Source of the DNA: Ignavibacteria bacterium UBA2333
GTDB taxonomy: Bacteria > Bacteroidota > Ignavibacteria > Kapaibacteriales > Kapaibacteriaceae
DNA: 57,275 nucleotides
Assembly (NCBI GenBank): GCA_002344895.1
Contig: DDUR01000018.1
Coordinates: 1-57,275 of the forward strand
Direction: 5' to 3'
A program made the position numbers and the translations under genes. The notes under the pieces are model-generated. The model did no database searches, was not told the DNA's origin, and worked only from the letters and a program-made list of their open reading frames with translations. Of the stretch, positions 1-8,340 are shown one piece after another. Position 1 is the first letter of the stretch. Every line of letters begins with the position of its first letter.

Positions 1-24
1 GACAATAAAAAGGGGTACATGTCA

Positions 25-118
25 CTCCCCATCTGTCTCCCCACCTGCCTCCCCATCTGTCTCCCCACCTGTCTCCCCACCTGACTCCCCACCTGCCTCC
101 CCACCATTAACCCCACCC
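25..118 (+). repeat. 12-bp minisatellite, copy 1 (abuts ddl start)
   Basis: Tandem 12-mers with no gaps: six units of the form CTCCCCAYCTGN, a hybrid unit CTCCCCACCATT (97-108), and a truncated AACCCCACCCT. The array ends one base before the ddl ATG, so it replaces any normal leader or Shine-Dalgarno. The same family recurs at 17328-17471 (opposite strand, coding) and 41563-41670, in the same order of CTCCCC-type then AACCCC-type units. Confidence 0.95.
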
Positions 119-119
119 T

Positions 120-1139
120 ATGAACATCGTCGTCCTGCTTGGCGGAATATCTCCAGAACGCAACATTTCCCTGCTCAGTGGTCGCGCAGTTGTCCAAGCG
201 TTACGAGGTAAGGGACATACGGTAACAGCGGTCGATCCTGCACGTGGAGCAAACGGCATATTGTCGAATGAGGATCTCCTCGCCGCGTCACCCCGTGAGG
301 TAACAGCAGAGGAGTTAGCGTCATTTCGACCCATGGCGCTTGTTGAATGCGTCACGTCCTCCGTGTTTGACGGCATTGATGCGGTTTTTATCGCTCTGCA
401 TGGAAAGTATGGCGAGGATGGATACATCCAATCTCTGCTCGATTTGCGAGGCATACCTTATACGGGATCCAACGCTCTTGCGAGTGCGATGGGAATGGAT
501 AAGGCGGTCTCGAAAATGTTGTTCGCAGTGGCTGGTATACCTACGCCACAATGGGTGACGGTTCGTCCTGACCAAGCGAGAGATGCCGAACTACTCGTCG
601 AAGTGCAGAAAGAACTCCGTGGACCAGCTGTAGTGAAGCCCATTGATCAGGGTTCTACGGTCGGTATGACAATTGTAGAATCTGGCAGTCTCGACGATTT
701 GTCGGCCGCAATTGAAATCGCAGCCCAGTTCTCACAGCAAATCCTTGTTGAAAGGTACATACCTGGCCGTGAGTTAACCGTAGCCGTCCTCGGCGATGAA
801 GCATTACCCGTCATTGAGATTGTGCCCAAGGCTGGATTCTACGACTACGAGAACAAGTACACCAAGGGTAGAACCGAATATCACTGTCCGGCAAATCTTA
901 CGGAAGAGGTTCGCGATCACCTTCAGAATCTTGCTGTTGCGGCACATGGTGTAGTTGGCTGTAGAGCCTACAGTCGTGTTGATTTTAGGTTGACCGACGA
1001 TAACTTGCCGTTCTGCCTGGAAGTGAATACGATTCCTGGCTGTACGGAAACATCCCTTGTTCCTATGGCTGCCCGACAGGCCGGAATTGAGTTTGGTGAT
1101 CTCTGCGAAGAGATCATTCGACTTTCCGTCAAGGCATGA
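120..1139 (+). CDS. ddl: D-alanine--D-alanine ligase
   Basis: ATP-grasp enzyme that joins two D-alanines for peptidoglycan precursor synthesis in the cytoplasm. The 339-residue length is normal. The N-terminus (MNIVVLLGGISPERNISLLS) is the usual Ddl start. HGKYGEDG near residue 94, VVKPIDQGSTVGM near 172, the substrate-loop motif YENKYTKGRTEYHCPA near 244, and the metal-binding end LEVNTIPGCTETS near 312 are all present, so it should be active. The start is fixed by homology rather than a ribosome site, because a 12-bp repeat array runs up to the ATG. It is followed after 25 bases by a PfkB-family kinase gene, probably in the same transcript. Confidence 0.97.
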   Translation: MNIVVLLGGISPERNISLLSGRAVVQALRGKGHTVTAVDPARGANGILSNEDLLAASPREVTAEELASFRPMALVECVTSSVFDGIDAVFIALHGKYGEDGYIQSLLDLRGIPYTGSNALASAMGMDKAVSKMLFAVAGIPTPQWVTVRPDQARDAELLVEVQKELRGPAVVKPIDQGSTVGMTIVESGSLDDLSAAIEIAAQFSQQILVERYIPGRELTVAVLGDEALPVIEIVPKAGFYDYENKYTKGRTEYHCPANLTEEVRDHLQNLAVAAHGVVGCRAYSRVDFRLTDDNLPFCLEVNTIPGCTETSLVPMAARQAGIEFGDLCEEIIRLSVKA

Positions 1140-1164
1140 GCTGCGAACCCTGTATTTTTGCACC

Positions 1165-2169
1165 GTGACAAAACTCCTCCTGACTGGTATTGGAAATGCT
1201 CTCGTTGATATCGAGTATCGCATTACCGAAGAAGAACTTTTAGCCTTTGGTGTTCGCAAGAGCGGAATGACGCTTACGGCACCAGAGCGCCAGCATGAAA
1301 TGATTACCTCGTTGAGTGACCGCCAGCATCATCGATGCAGCGGCGGCTCGGCTGCAAATACGATGATTGCCTTCGCACAGTTTGGCGGACGTGGTGCGTA
1401 CTCATCGTTACTTGGAGCAGATGATTTTGGTGAGTTTTATGCCAGCGAGTTTGAACAGCTTGGCATCGTCCTCCGTGCTGAACGTATACAAGGTGAATCA
1501 ACTGGTTCCTGCCTTGTCTTTGTAACGCCGGACAGCGAACGAACACTCAACACGACACTTGCCGTAAACGTCCACTACTCGAGACGTCACGTAGATATTG
1601 ACCTCATCAAGAACTCAGAGTGGATCTACGTTGAGGGGTATAAACTCACGGAAGAGTCTGGCGCTGACGCAGTTGAGGTTGCTGCGTACGAGGCAAAACG
1701 ACATGGAACAAAGGTGGCCGTCACATGTAGTGACGGGTTCATCGTTGATGTTTTTGGTGACCGGTTAAAGGCCCTCCTCAAGCATGCTGATCTCGTCTTC
1801 TGTAATGAGGGTGAGGCAATGGCGCTGACGGGAGAGGGTACGGCAGATGAGGCATTCCGTGCGTTGTCGTCTCAATTCGGCAACGTCATCGTGACAAAGG
1901 GCGAACACGGAAGTCTCATTCGATGGAACGGCGAAAGTGTTCACGTACCTGCATACGTCGTTGTACCGGTTGACGCTACCGGAGCAGGTGACATGTATGC
2001 AGGAGCGTTTCTGTATGGCGTACTGCACGGCCACACAACAGAACTTTCGGGCCGACTTGCCTCGTACTCTGCCGCACAGGTCGTAGCACAGTTCGGAGCG
2101 CGACTTTCAGCGAATCACATCGACGTTCGCGACTCCGTTCTTCGTCAACACGCCGTTCATCGTGATTAA
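1165..2169 (+). CDS. PfkB-family carbohydrate/nucleoside kinase (adenosine-kinase-like)
   Basis: Ribokinase-fold kinase of 334 residues. The first signature, GGSAANTMIAFAQFGG, lies at about residue 60. The second, DATGAGDMYAGAFLYG, begins at about 270 and holds the catalytic Asp (about 276) and the anion hole. The order and overall sequence resemble the adenosine kinase/sugar kinase branch, but the substrate cannot be read from the sequence. The GTG at 1165 is chosen because the fold begins there (TKLLLTGIGNALVDIEY); the reading frame stays open upstream into ddl but that part is not family-like. Its stop overlaps the next gene by 8 bases, indicating translational coupling. Confidence 0.9.
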   Translation: MTKLLLTGIGNALVDIEYRITEEELLAFGVRKSGMTLTAPERQHEMITSLSDRQHHRCSGGSAANTMIAFAQFGGRGAYSSLLGADDFGEFYASEFEQLGIVLRAERIQGESTGSCLVFVTPDSERTLNTTLAVNVHYSRRHVDIDLIKNSEWIYVEGYKLTEESGADAVEVAAYEAKRHGTKVAVTCSDGFIVDVFGDRLKALLKHADLVFCNEGEAMALTGEGTADEAFRALSSQFGNVIVTKGEHGSLIRWNGESVHVPAYVVVPVDATGAGDMYAGAFLYGVLHGHTTELSGRLASYSAAQVVAQFGARLSANHIDVRDSVLRQHAVHRD

Positions 2170-3508
2170 AACCTTCTCATCACTCGTTCTTTTCCTGGTT
2201 CTGGCGTGCACGTCAACTGACCTCGTGGCGCAGTCTGGAATGGAGTTCCACGAGTTTAAGCGAAGGATTGAGCCATATTTTGCCGAAGAGCTCATAGAAG
2301 ACCTTCGTGAAGCAATGCCGCAAGGGGCCTCCTATCGGATATGGGGCTGGGATGTTGGTGACTTTTCCGGCGATGGTATCTACGATATAGCCTTCTCGGT
2401 AAATGTGCTCGGCACACGGAAACGCGAGTCGATTGTTTACCTTTTTATCGATACAGATGGATTTCTCGTTAACATCGCGCGTTATCCCTTTACCTATGTT
2501 GACCTTCCTCTTGAAGTTGGAGTTGTTATTCGTGATGGTGGGTGCTATATCACACAGAAGCGTAAGGCAGATCACTGGATGATTCGCGGGTATCAGTACC
2601 GTGATGGTGCGGTTCTCTTACTTGACGAGTTTACGAGTGACAAGATTGGCACATTTGCGCACGAAGCATATCGGAACTATCGAACGCTCGAAACGAGTGA
2701 GCGATTTCTCAATGCACAGGGTGAAGAAGAGTTTACCGTTGACTACCTCACGATTCCGTCGTATGAGCGCGGACGGCAGGTTTACGCTGGCTTTGTAGCT
2801 GATGCTGTTGTTGAGCAAACCAAACACGTTCGTGAAGGCGCGTTCTGGTGGAAGGGCCCGGAAGATGCATCGTTCTCAGCGAAGATTGTGTACGATGAGT
2901 CCTACCTCTACCTACGAATCGCTGTTAAAGACAGTACGGTCGTAACAGGATGGTGTGATACGTGTCCTGCAGATCGAATTGATGTTTGGTTGGACGTTAC
3001 ACCACCAGAAGGTGAAAGCGGTTCACGATCGATTACAAATGTGGATCGATCAAAACTCACCATAAGGTCCGTTGCAGACAGTGGCCTTTTTCAATTCGCT
3101 GTGAAGATTGGCGACTTTGCCGACATACGCCCGTCTGTAAAGGTTCGAACAACTGATGATCTTGATCCTGCCCAAGAGGGTGCTGTAGAGCAGCTCAGAA
3201 TTGTGACGGCCCAGCGATCGGACGGTTACGTTGTCAAGGTTCGGATACCGTTTGTCCTGCTTGGATACGAAACAGCGCCGGTCGAGGATAGATTCTTGAC
3301 AGAACTGGGCTTAACGATTGGATTGCACGACGTTGACAATGAATTCAGGCCGGAAGAATCGTCGTTTTTGGCCTCCAGCTCGATTCGGACACTTGACCCA
3401 TCGTCGTATGGCGCAGTTCGGTTCGTTCCGGACGGTCTGTGGTACGGCGAAACGGTCAACATCTACGTCGACGCCGTACTCGGTCAGCTCCGGGAATTGG
3501 GATTTTGA
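2162..3508 (+). CDS. secreted protein with a CBM9/DOMON-like domain
   Basis: The 448-residue product begins with a signal peptide (MIKTFSSLVLFLVLACTSTD, probable cleavage after LVA-Q). Residues 20-200 are a beta-rich segment without a recognised family. Residues 215-430 (for example FWWKGPEDASFSAKIVYDES, then YLYLRIAVKD and DRIDVWLDVTP) resemble the family-9 carbohydrate-binding-module-like domain seen in many periplasmic or outer-membrane proteins. It starts with GTG inside the end of the PfkB gene. No sorting domain or lipobox is evident. Function is unknown; a surface or periplasmic binding role is inferred. Confidence 0.75.
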   Translation: MIKTFSSLVLFLVLACTSTDLVAQSGMEFHEFKRRIEPYFAEELIEDLREAMPQGASYRIWGWDVGDFSGDGIYDIAFSVNVLGTRKRESIVYLFIDTDGFLVNIARYPFTYVDLPLEVGVVIRDGGCYITQKRKADHWMIRGYQYRDGAVLLLDEFTSDKIGTFAHEAYRNYRTLETSERFLNAQGEEEFTVDYLTIPSYERGRQVYAGFVADAVVEQTKHVREGAFWWKGPEDASFSAKIVYDESYLYLRIAVKDSTVVTGWCDTCPADRIDVWLDVTPPEGESGSRSITNVDRSKLTIRSVADSGLFQFAVKIGDFADIRPSVKVRTTDDLDPAQEGAVEQLRIVTAQRSDGYVVKVRIPFVLLGYETAPVEDRFLTELGLTIGLHDVDNEFRPEESSFLASSSIRTLDPSSYGAVRFVPDGLWYGETVNIYVDAVLGQLRELGF

Positions 3509-3548
3509 CGCCCACGGTCTAATTTTGCGCGCTTATTCGGGCCGCACC

Positions 3549-3827
3549 ATGCGCACTCCGGCGGATGACGCCAAGAAAAATTCTCGGTCACAATCATCCG
3601 TTGCTCGGCAACTCGCGCCGTATCTCGCTCTGGGAAGCCAGTTGGCGGCATCGGTTCTTCTGCCGGGCGGTATCGGATGGTACGCCGACAAACAACTCGG
3701 AACAACTCCGTGGTTACTTGTTGGCGGACTTGTCCTGGGGTCGGTGGTCGGCTTTGTTCAATTTTTCCGTTCCGTGAGCCAACTCACACGGAGCGACACC
3801 AAACGAACGAAATCACGGAACATTTGA
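3549..3827 (+). CDS. AtpZ/AtpI-like F0F1-ATPase accessory protein
   Basis: A 92-residue protein with two hydrophobic helices (YLALGSQLAASVLLPGGIGW and LLVGGLVLGSVVGFVQFFRS) separated by YADKQLGTTP, the pattern of the small 'ATPase gene 1' (AtpZ) family that precedes many atp operons. Family members have been linked to cation transport or to c-ring assembly together with AtpI. Start is the ATG at 3549; the frame is open further upstream but overlaps the previous gene. One base separates it from the next gene, so it is the first gene of the atp operon. Confidence 0.8.
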   Translation: MRTPADDAKKNSRSQSSVARQLAPYLALGSQLAASVLLPGGIGWYADKQLGTTPWLLVGGLVLGSVVGFVQFFRSVSQLTRSDTKRTKSRNI

Positions 3828-3828
3828 C

Positions 3829-4227
3829 GTGAATGTCCAGAGTCCCTTGCTTGCCGTGGTAGCGGCAGTCGCCATAAGCGTGGTAAACACGCTTATCGGC
3901 TACGTTGTGGCACGCAAGGCCTTTGGTAAGGAACTCAACACCTTCCTGTCCATGGTCTTCGGCAGCTTCGCCGTACGCGCGGCCATCGTCATTGGCCTCG
4001 TATGGTATTTGCTGAGTGTTGCTGGTGTCCATCAGGTCTGGTTCTCGATTTCTTTTGCCATTTCATGTTTTGTAGCGTTGATGGCAGAGATCTTTTTTTT
4101 TCATCACTCCTACGAAACAGCGAAAAGAAAGTCCGTTCGACCAGTGACGGACCTCCTCAAAAAAAAAGTCGGTGACGTTCTGATGATCTTCATCAGGCCC
4201 TATCCGTATCCAGCCTTCGCACAATGA
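3829..4227 (+). CDS. AtpI-like membrane protein of the ATP synthase operon
   Basis: A 132-residue membrane protein with about four hydrophobic segments (LLAVVAAVAISVVNTLIGYV, FLSMVFGSFAVRAAIVIGLV, and two overlapping stretches around WYLLSVAGVHQVWFSISFAI to LMAEIFFF). Position directly before atpB, and the number of helices, indicate the AtpI/F0 subunit I family, which assists c-ring assembly. Sequence identity to characterised AtpI cannot be confirmed by eye. GTG start at 3829. The stop overlaps the atpB ATG (ATGA), typical of coupled translation. Confidence 0.7.
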   Translation: MNVQSPLLAVVAAVAISVVNTLIGYVVARKAFGKELNTFLSMVFGSFAVRAAIVIGLVWYLLSVAGVHQVWFSISFAISCFVALMAEIFFFHHSYETAKRKSVRPVTDLLKKKVGDVLMIFIRPYPYPAFAQ

Positions 4228-5279
4228 ACTCCGATTCCACGCACCACGAACACGATCAGCAGTCTGCCGACCAACACGCCACAGAACATGGTGCAGCGGC
4301 GGGCGGACACCATGAGTCCGAGCCGATCGAAGGCGGACGTGTCTTCACGCACCTCATGGAGGAGCTGGGAGATCACCATGAGCTGAACATCTTCTTCGGT
4401 CATTTTGATATTCTCCCCGTCATCCTTGTTGACGATGGTCTGCACGTATATCCAAATGTGGCAGCCATGGAGGCAGCTGGTGCATACACCTTACAGCATC
4501 CCGATGCACATCATAAACTGGTGAGCACAACAAAGAAGGACGCAGCAGGACATCCGGCTACCCCGTCACTGGATCTCTCGATCACAAATCTTGTTGCCTA
4601 TCAGTTCATCGCCATTGTCCTTGTTCTCGGTCTCTTTGCTGCCATTCGAGGTCGATACACCCGCGAGCCTGGCGCTGCGCCAAAGGGACGACTGGCGAAC
4701 ATGCTGGAGAGTGTTGTACTCTACATCCGCGATGAAATTGTAGCGCCGAATGTTGGCACGATCAAACGTGCTAACGGCCTCATGCCGTTTGTGATGTCGT
4801 TGTTCTTCTTCATTCTCGTACTGAACCTCATTGGCCTTCTGCCGGGAGCTCATGCTGCAACTGGTGCACTTGGTGTTACGGCAGCACTTGCATTGAGTAC
4901 GTTTCTGGTGGTTCAATACATCGCCATCCGTGACGCAGGAATCGGAGCCTGGTTCCATCACTTGTTGGGAGGAGCACCTATCTTCCTTGCACCCATCATG
5001 GTGCCCATTGAGATAGTGTCGTTGTTTACAAAGCCGTTTGCTCTCATGATTCGTCTGTTTGCGAACATGACGGCCGGCCACATTGTTTTGCTCTCACTCG
5101 TTGGACTCATCTTCTTCTTTAAGAGCTGGCTCGTAACACCTGTGAGTGTATCCTTCAGCGTCTTCATCTACTTGCTCGAGTTACTCGTGGCATTCTTGCA
5201 GGCATACATCTTTGCCATGCTCACATCGGTCTTTGTAGGGCTGGCACTTGGTGACCACGCTCACGAGGAACACCACTAA
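4224..5279 (+). CDS. atpB: ATP synthase F0 subunit a
   Basis: Membrane stator subunit forming the proton half-channels next to the c-ring. The conserved Arg of helix 5 is at about residue 277 in ALMIRLFANMTAGH, followed by the expected C-terminal helices (SVFIYLLELLVAFLQAYIFA). The 351-residue length exceeds that of E. coli because of a long N-terminal part (about 115 residues) before the first core helix, as in Chlorobi and Bacteroidota. The first 35 residues are very rich in His, Glu and Gln, and the C-terminus ends in DHAHEEHH; both are probable metal-binding or low-complexity tails. Overlaps atpI by 4 bases. Confidence 0.96.
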   Translation: MNSDSTHHEHDQQSADQHATEHGAAAGGHHESEPIEGGRVFTHLMEELGDHHELNIFFGHFDILPVILVDDGLHVYPNVAAMEAAGAYTLQHPDAHHKLVSTTKKDAAGHPATPSLDLSITNLVAYQFIAIVLVLGLFAAIRGRYTREPGAAPKGRLANMLESVVLYIRDEIVAPNVGTIKRANGLMPFVMSLFFFILVLNLIGLLPGAHAATGALGVTAALALSTFLVVQYIAIRDAGIGAWFHHLLGGAPIFLAPIMVPIEIVSLFTKPFALMIRLFANMTAGHIVLLSLVGLIFFFKSWLVTPVSVSFSVFIYLLELLVAFLQAYIFAMLTSVFVGLALGDHAHEEHH

Positions 5280-5314
5280 ATCGAACACACAATCTTTAAA
5301 CTTCACACAACCTC

Positions 5315-5320
5315 GGAGGA
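5315..5320 (+). promoter_or_regulatory. strong ribosome binding site of atpE
   Basis: GGAGGA six bases before the atpE ATG. Most neighbouring atp genes lack such a strong site, which fits the need for many copies of subunit c per complex. Confidence 0.8.
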
Positions 5321-5326
5321 ACGAAC

Positions 5327-5557
5327 ATGGATGCTGTAGCATTCGCCTGGTTATCAGCTGGTCTCGGCGTCGGCGTCACGGTTTTCGGAGTAGGCACAGG
5401 TATCGGTCGTCTGGCCGCTGCTGCTCTCGAAGCTTCAAGCCGTCAGCCAGAAAATGCTGGAGATATCCGTACGACGATGATCATTGGCGCCGCCCTCATT
5501 GAAGGTGTCGCTCTGCTCGCCGGCGTTATCTGTATTCTTCTCGCAGTCAAGAGCTGA
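5327..5557 (+). CDS. atpE: ATP synthase F0 subunit c
   Basis: A 76-residue two-helix proteolipid of the rotating ring. The first helix has the packed glycine pattern (GLGVGVTVFGVGTGIG, about 12-27), the loop carries RQPE (39-42), and the second helix carries the ion-binding carboxylate Glu59 in AALIEGVALL. The polar Na+-binding ligand set is not evident, so proton coupling is likely but not certain. It has a strong Shine-Dalgarno and is followed by a hairpin-rich 112-base gap before atpF. Confidence 0.96.
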   Translation: MDAVAFAWLSAGLGVGVTVFGVGTGIGRLAAAALEASSRQPENAGDIRTTMIIGAALIEGVALLAGVICILLAVKS

Positions 5558-5566
5558 CACTCACAA

Positions 5567-5638
5567 ACAGCCGACGTTTTCGTCGGCTGTGAGCATGGCG
5601 CACGTACGTCGCCTCGCAATGGCGTGCCCCTTGCTCAC
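5567..5638 (+). terminator. hairpins in the atpE-atpF gap (attenuator or mRNA stabiliser)
   Basis: ACAGCCGACG (5567-5576), loop TTTT, CGTCGGCTGT (5581-5590): a perfect 10-bp stem. No U-run follows, so full termination is unlikely. A second imperfect stem pairs GTGAGCA (5589-5595) with TGCTCAC (5632-5638), partly exclusive with the first. Both lie between the gene for the highest-copy subunit (c) and the rest of the operon, so a role in stoichiometry by attenuation or 3' end protection is inferred. Confidence 0.6.
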
Positions 5639-5669
5639 AGCCCCCTGACACAACGGTATCCAAGAAGCT

Positions 5670-6164
5670 ATGCCAGCGTTTCTCGAACTCAGTCCAGGTC
5701 TTGTTATCTGGACACTCGTAAACTTCTCAATTTTCGCCTTCATCATTGCGAAGTTCGCCTGGAAGCCAATGATGACGGCTCTTACAACGCGTGAAACGGC
5801 AATTCGCGAAGCAATCGAGAATGCCGATCGTGCAAATGCTGAAGCGCAGAATGTATTGCGTGAAAGCAAGGAGAAGATTGCTGCTGCTCAGACAGACGTT
5901 ATGAACATCGTTCGTGACGGAAAGGTCCAGGCTGAAGCAATCATCAAACGAGCAGCGGACGAAGCTGAAGTTGTCAAACAACAGAAGCTTACGGAGGCTA
6001 CACGCGAAATCGAACGTCAAAAAGAGGATGCTATCAAGGAGCTTCGCGCTGAAGTGTCGAATCTTGTTGTTGACGCGACGGAAAAACTCCTCGGCCGGAC
6101 GATGCAGGGTGACGATCACAAACGAATCGTCGAAGGTTACATCAACGAACTCCAGAAGAACTAA
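5670..6164 (+). CDS. atpF: ATP synthase F0 subunit b
   Basis: Peripheral-stalk subunit, 164 residues. One N-terminal membrane helix (SPGLVIWTLVNFSIFAFIIA) is followed by a long charged helix with coiled-coil character (residues 30-150) and a conserved-type tail (DATEKLLGRTM). It connects subunit a to delta on F1. The ATG at 5670 matches the usual b-subunit N-terminus. Six bases separate it from atpH. Confidence 0.95.
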   Translation: MPAFLELSPGLVIWTLVNFSIFAFIIAKFAWKPMMTALTTRETAIREAIENADRANAEAQNVLRESKEKIAAAQTDVMNIVRDGKVQAEAIIKRAADEAEVVKQQKLTEATREIERQKEDAIKELRAEVSNLVVDATEKLLGRTMQGDDHKRIVEGYINELQKN

Positions 6165-6170
6165 TTCCGT

Positions 6171-6707
6171 ATGTCCGTCCAACGCATAGCGCGCCGATAT
6201 GCCAGCGCCCTTCTTTTGAGTGCGACAGAAGTCGGAATGAGTGAGACGTTTGAGCGTGACTTTGCCACGATCCTCCGTCATATCGATGTGTCTCCGGACC
6301 TTCGAATGCTCCTCCGTAGCCCTGTCATCGAGTCGTGGCGTAAGAAGAAAGTTTTCGACGAAGTGTTTGGTCCGCAAGTGGCACCAGCAACACTCGGATT
6401 CATTAGCCTCGTTGCCGACAAAGGCCGCGAAACCTACCTCCGCGACATCATTGCAGAGTATAGCAATCTGCTTGATAAACGTCGAGGTGTGGTGCGCGCC
6501 GTCATTACGAGTGCCGTAGAACTCGACGAAACAACTCGTACGAAGGTTGTTGAAGGACTGGCAGCATCGACGAAGCGAACTGTCATCGCAACATGGAAAA
6601 CAGATCCTGCCGTCCTCGGCGGAATTGTTGTTCGTATCGGTGATACGGTTCTCGACGGAACAATCCGGCATCAGCTTGTTGAGCTCAAGGAGAGACTCCG
6701 CGGGTGA
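6171..6707 (+). CDS. atpH: ATP synthase F1 subunit delta
   Basis: 178 residues, normal for delta/OSCP, which caps the peripheral stalk. The N-terminal helical domain starts with the typical RIARRYASALLLSA, and the C-terminal part has the signature DPAVLGGIVVRIGDTVLDGT ahead of a final helix (RHQLVELKERL). ATG at 6171, between atpF and atpA as expected. Confidence 0.95.
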   Translation: MSVQRIARRYASALLLSATEVGMSETFERDFATILRHIDVSPDLRMLLRSPVIESWRKKKVFDEVFGPQVAPATLGFISLVADKGRETYLRDIIAEYSNLLDKRRGVVRAVITSAVELDETTRTKVVEGLAASTKRTVIATWKTDPAVLGGIVVRIGDTVLDGTIRHQLVELKERLRG

Positions 6708-6755
6708 CGGATCTGAAGAACGACTACAACGAAAAAAATCACGAAGGAAAACATC

Positions 6756-8309
6756 ATGGCTGACGTTCGACCGGACGAGATCTCTGCGATACTTCGCCGT
6801 CAACTGTCGGGTTTCGAAAAAGAAACGGACATCTACGAAGTGGGCACCGTACTCCAGGTGGGTGACGGTGTTGCACGCATTTACGGCCTGACCAAGGTTA
6901 TGGCCTCGGAACTTGTTGAGTTCCCGAACGGCGTCGTTGGTATGGTCCTCAACCTCGAAGAGGACAATGTTGGCGCTGTATTATTCGGCGATGACTCACT
7001 CGTGAAGGAAGGTGATCAGGTTCGTCGTACAGGACGTATCGCCTCCGTTCCTGTGGGTGAAGGTCTGCTTGGCCGCGTTGTCAATCCGCTGGGCGTTCCG
7101 ATCGACGGTAAGGGTCCGGTAAAGGAATCGGCAATGTTTCCGATTGAGCGTAAAGCTCTCGGCGTTATCGATCGTCAGCCGGTAACGGAACCACTGCAGA
7201 CGGGTATCAAGGCTGTAGATGCTCTGATTCCAATTGGCCGTGGTCAGCGTGAGCTCATCATCGGTGACCGTCAGACAGGGAAGACCGTTGTTGCCCTTGA
7301 TACGATCATCAATCAACGCTACACACACACAGAGGAAGCAAAGGCTCGTGGCATCAAGCCTGTCTATTGCGTCTATGTCGCCATTGGCCAAAAGGGCTCA
7401 ACGGTTGCAAACGTTGTTGCTACACTCGAGAAGCACGGTGCACTTGCCTATACAACGATCGTAACGGCCTCTGCTTCCGATCCAGCACCACTGCAGTTTA
7501 TCGCGCCGTATTGTGGTACGTCGATGGGTGAGTACTTCCGCGACTCTGGCCGTCATGCTCTCGTCATCTTTGATGACTTGTCGAAGCAGGCTGCTGCCTA
7601 TCGTCAGGTCTCACTGTTGCTCCGCCGCCCACCGGGCCGCGAAGCTTATCCTGGTGACGTCTTCTATCTCCATAGCCGCCTGCTGGAACGCGCAGCTAAA
7701 CTCAGTGATAAACTCGGTGGCGGATCGCTGACGGCACTTCCTGTTATCGAAACACAAGCTGGTGACGTTTCGGCCTACATCCCAACAAACGTGATCTCTA
7801 TCACGGATGGACAGATCTACCTCGAACCAAACCTCTTTAACGCTGGCGTACGTCCAGCCCTCAACGTCGGTATCTCTGTATCGCGTGTGGGTGGTAACGC
7901 TCAGATTAAGGCAATGAAGAAGGTAGCTGGTCCGCTGAAACTCGAACTTGCTCAATACCGTGCTCTTGAAGCATTTGCCAAGTTCGGTTCGGACCTCGAC
8001 AAGTCCACTCAACAGCAGCTGCGCCGGGGTGCCCGCCTCATGGAAATCATGAAGCAGCAACAGTACTCACCGGTTCCTGTTGAAGAGCAGATTGTTGCTA
8101 TCAATTCGGCAACACTTGGATACATGGACGACATTCCGGTAGAGCATGTACGTCGGTACGAAGAAGAACTGCTTGAGTTCGTTCGTCATGGAAATGCAGA
8201 CGTGCTCGAACTCATTGCTACGAAGAAGGACCTCACAGACGACGTCAAAGCACGCCTGAAGGAAGTTCTTGATGCCTTCACGGAGCGCTTCGTCGCCACC
8301 CTTTCCTAA
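6756..8309 (+). CDS. atpA: ATP synthase F1 subunit alpha
   Basis: Non-catalytic nucleotide-binding subunit of F1, 517 residues. The P-loop GDRQTGKT is at 170-177. The alpha/beta signature PALNVGISVSRVGG is near 370, with its Arg serving as the arginine finger in family members. N-terminal beta-barrel and C-terminal helical domains are complete. The matching catalytic beta subunit (atpD) and epsilon (atpC) are not in this window. The next gene is hldD, not atpG, 31 bases on. Confidence 0.98.
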   Translation: MADVRPDEISAILRRQLSGFEKETDIYEVGTVLQVGDGVARIYGLTKVMASELVEFPNGVVGMVLNLEEDNVGAVLFGDDSLVKEGDQVRRTGRIASVPVGEGLLGRVVNPLGVPIDGKGPVKESAMFPIERKALGVIDRQPVTEPLQTGIKAVDALIPIGRGQRELIIGDRQTGKTVVALDTIINQRYTHTEEAKARGIKPVYCVYVAIGQKGSTVANVVATLEKHGALAYTTIVTASASDPAPLQFIAPYCGTSMGEYFRDSGRHALVIFDDLSKQAAAYRQVSLLLRRPPGREAYPGDVFYLHSRLLERAAKLSDKLGGGSLTALPVIETQAGDVSAYIPTNVISITDGQIYLEPNLFNAGVRPALNVGISVSRVGGNAQIKAMKKVAGPLKLELAQYRALEAFAKFGSDLDKSTQQQLRRGARLMEIMKQQQYSPVPVEEQIVAINSATLGYMDDIPVEHVRRYEEELLEFVRHGNADVLELIATKKDLTDDVKARLKEVLDAFTERFVATLS

Positions 8310-8322
8310 TTGACGGTTACTG

Positions 8323-8340
8323 AAAAGGGGCCAAAGGGGC
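8323..8340 (+). repeat. paired AAGGGGC motif immediately before hldD
   Basis: AAAAGGGG then CCAAAGGGGC, ending at the base before the hldD ATG. It is one of a dozen or so copies of a dispersed motif in this window. Here the G-run lies close to where a Shine-Dalgarno would be, so it may double as one. Confidence 0.6.

Noticed and set aside
5727..6803. Long minus-strand open frame opposite atpF, atpH and the start of atpA
   Set aside because: Antisense shadow of conserved atp genes; no family-like protein sequence.
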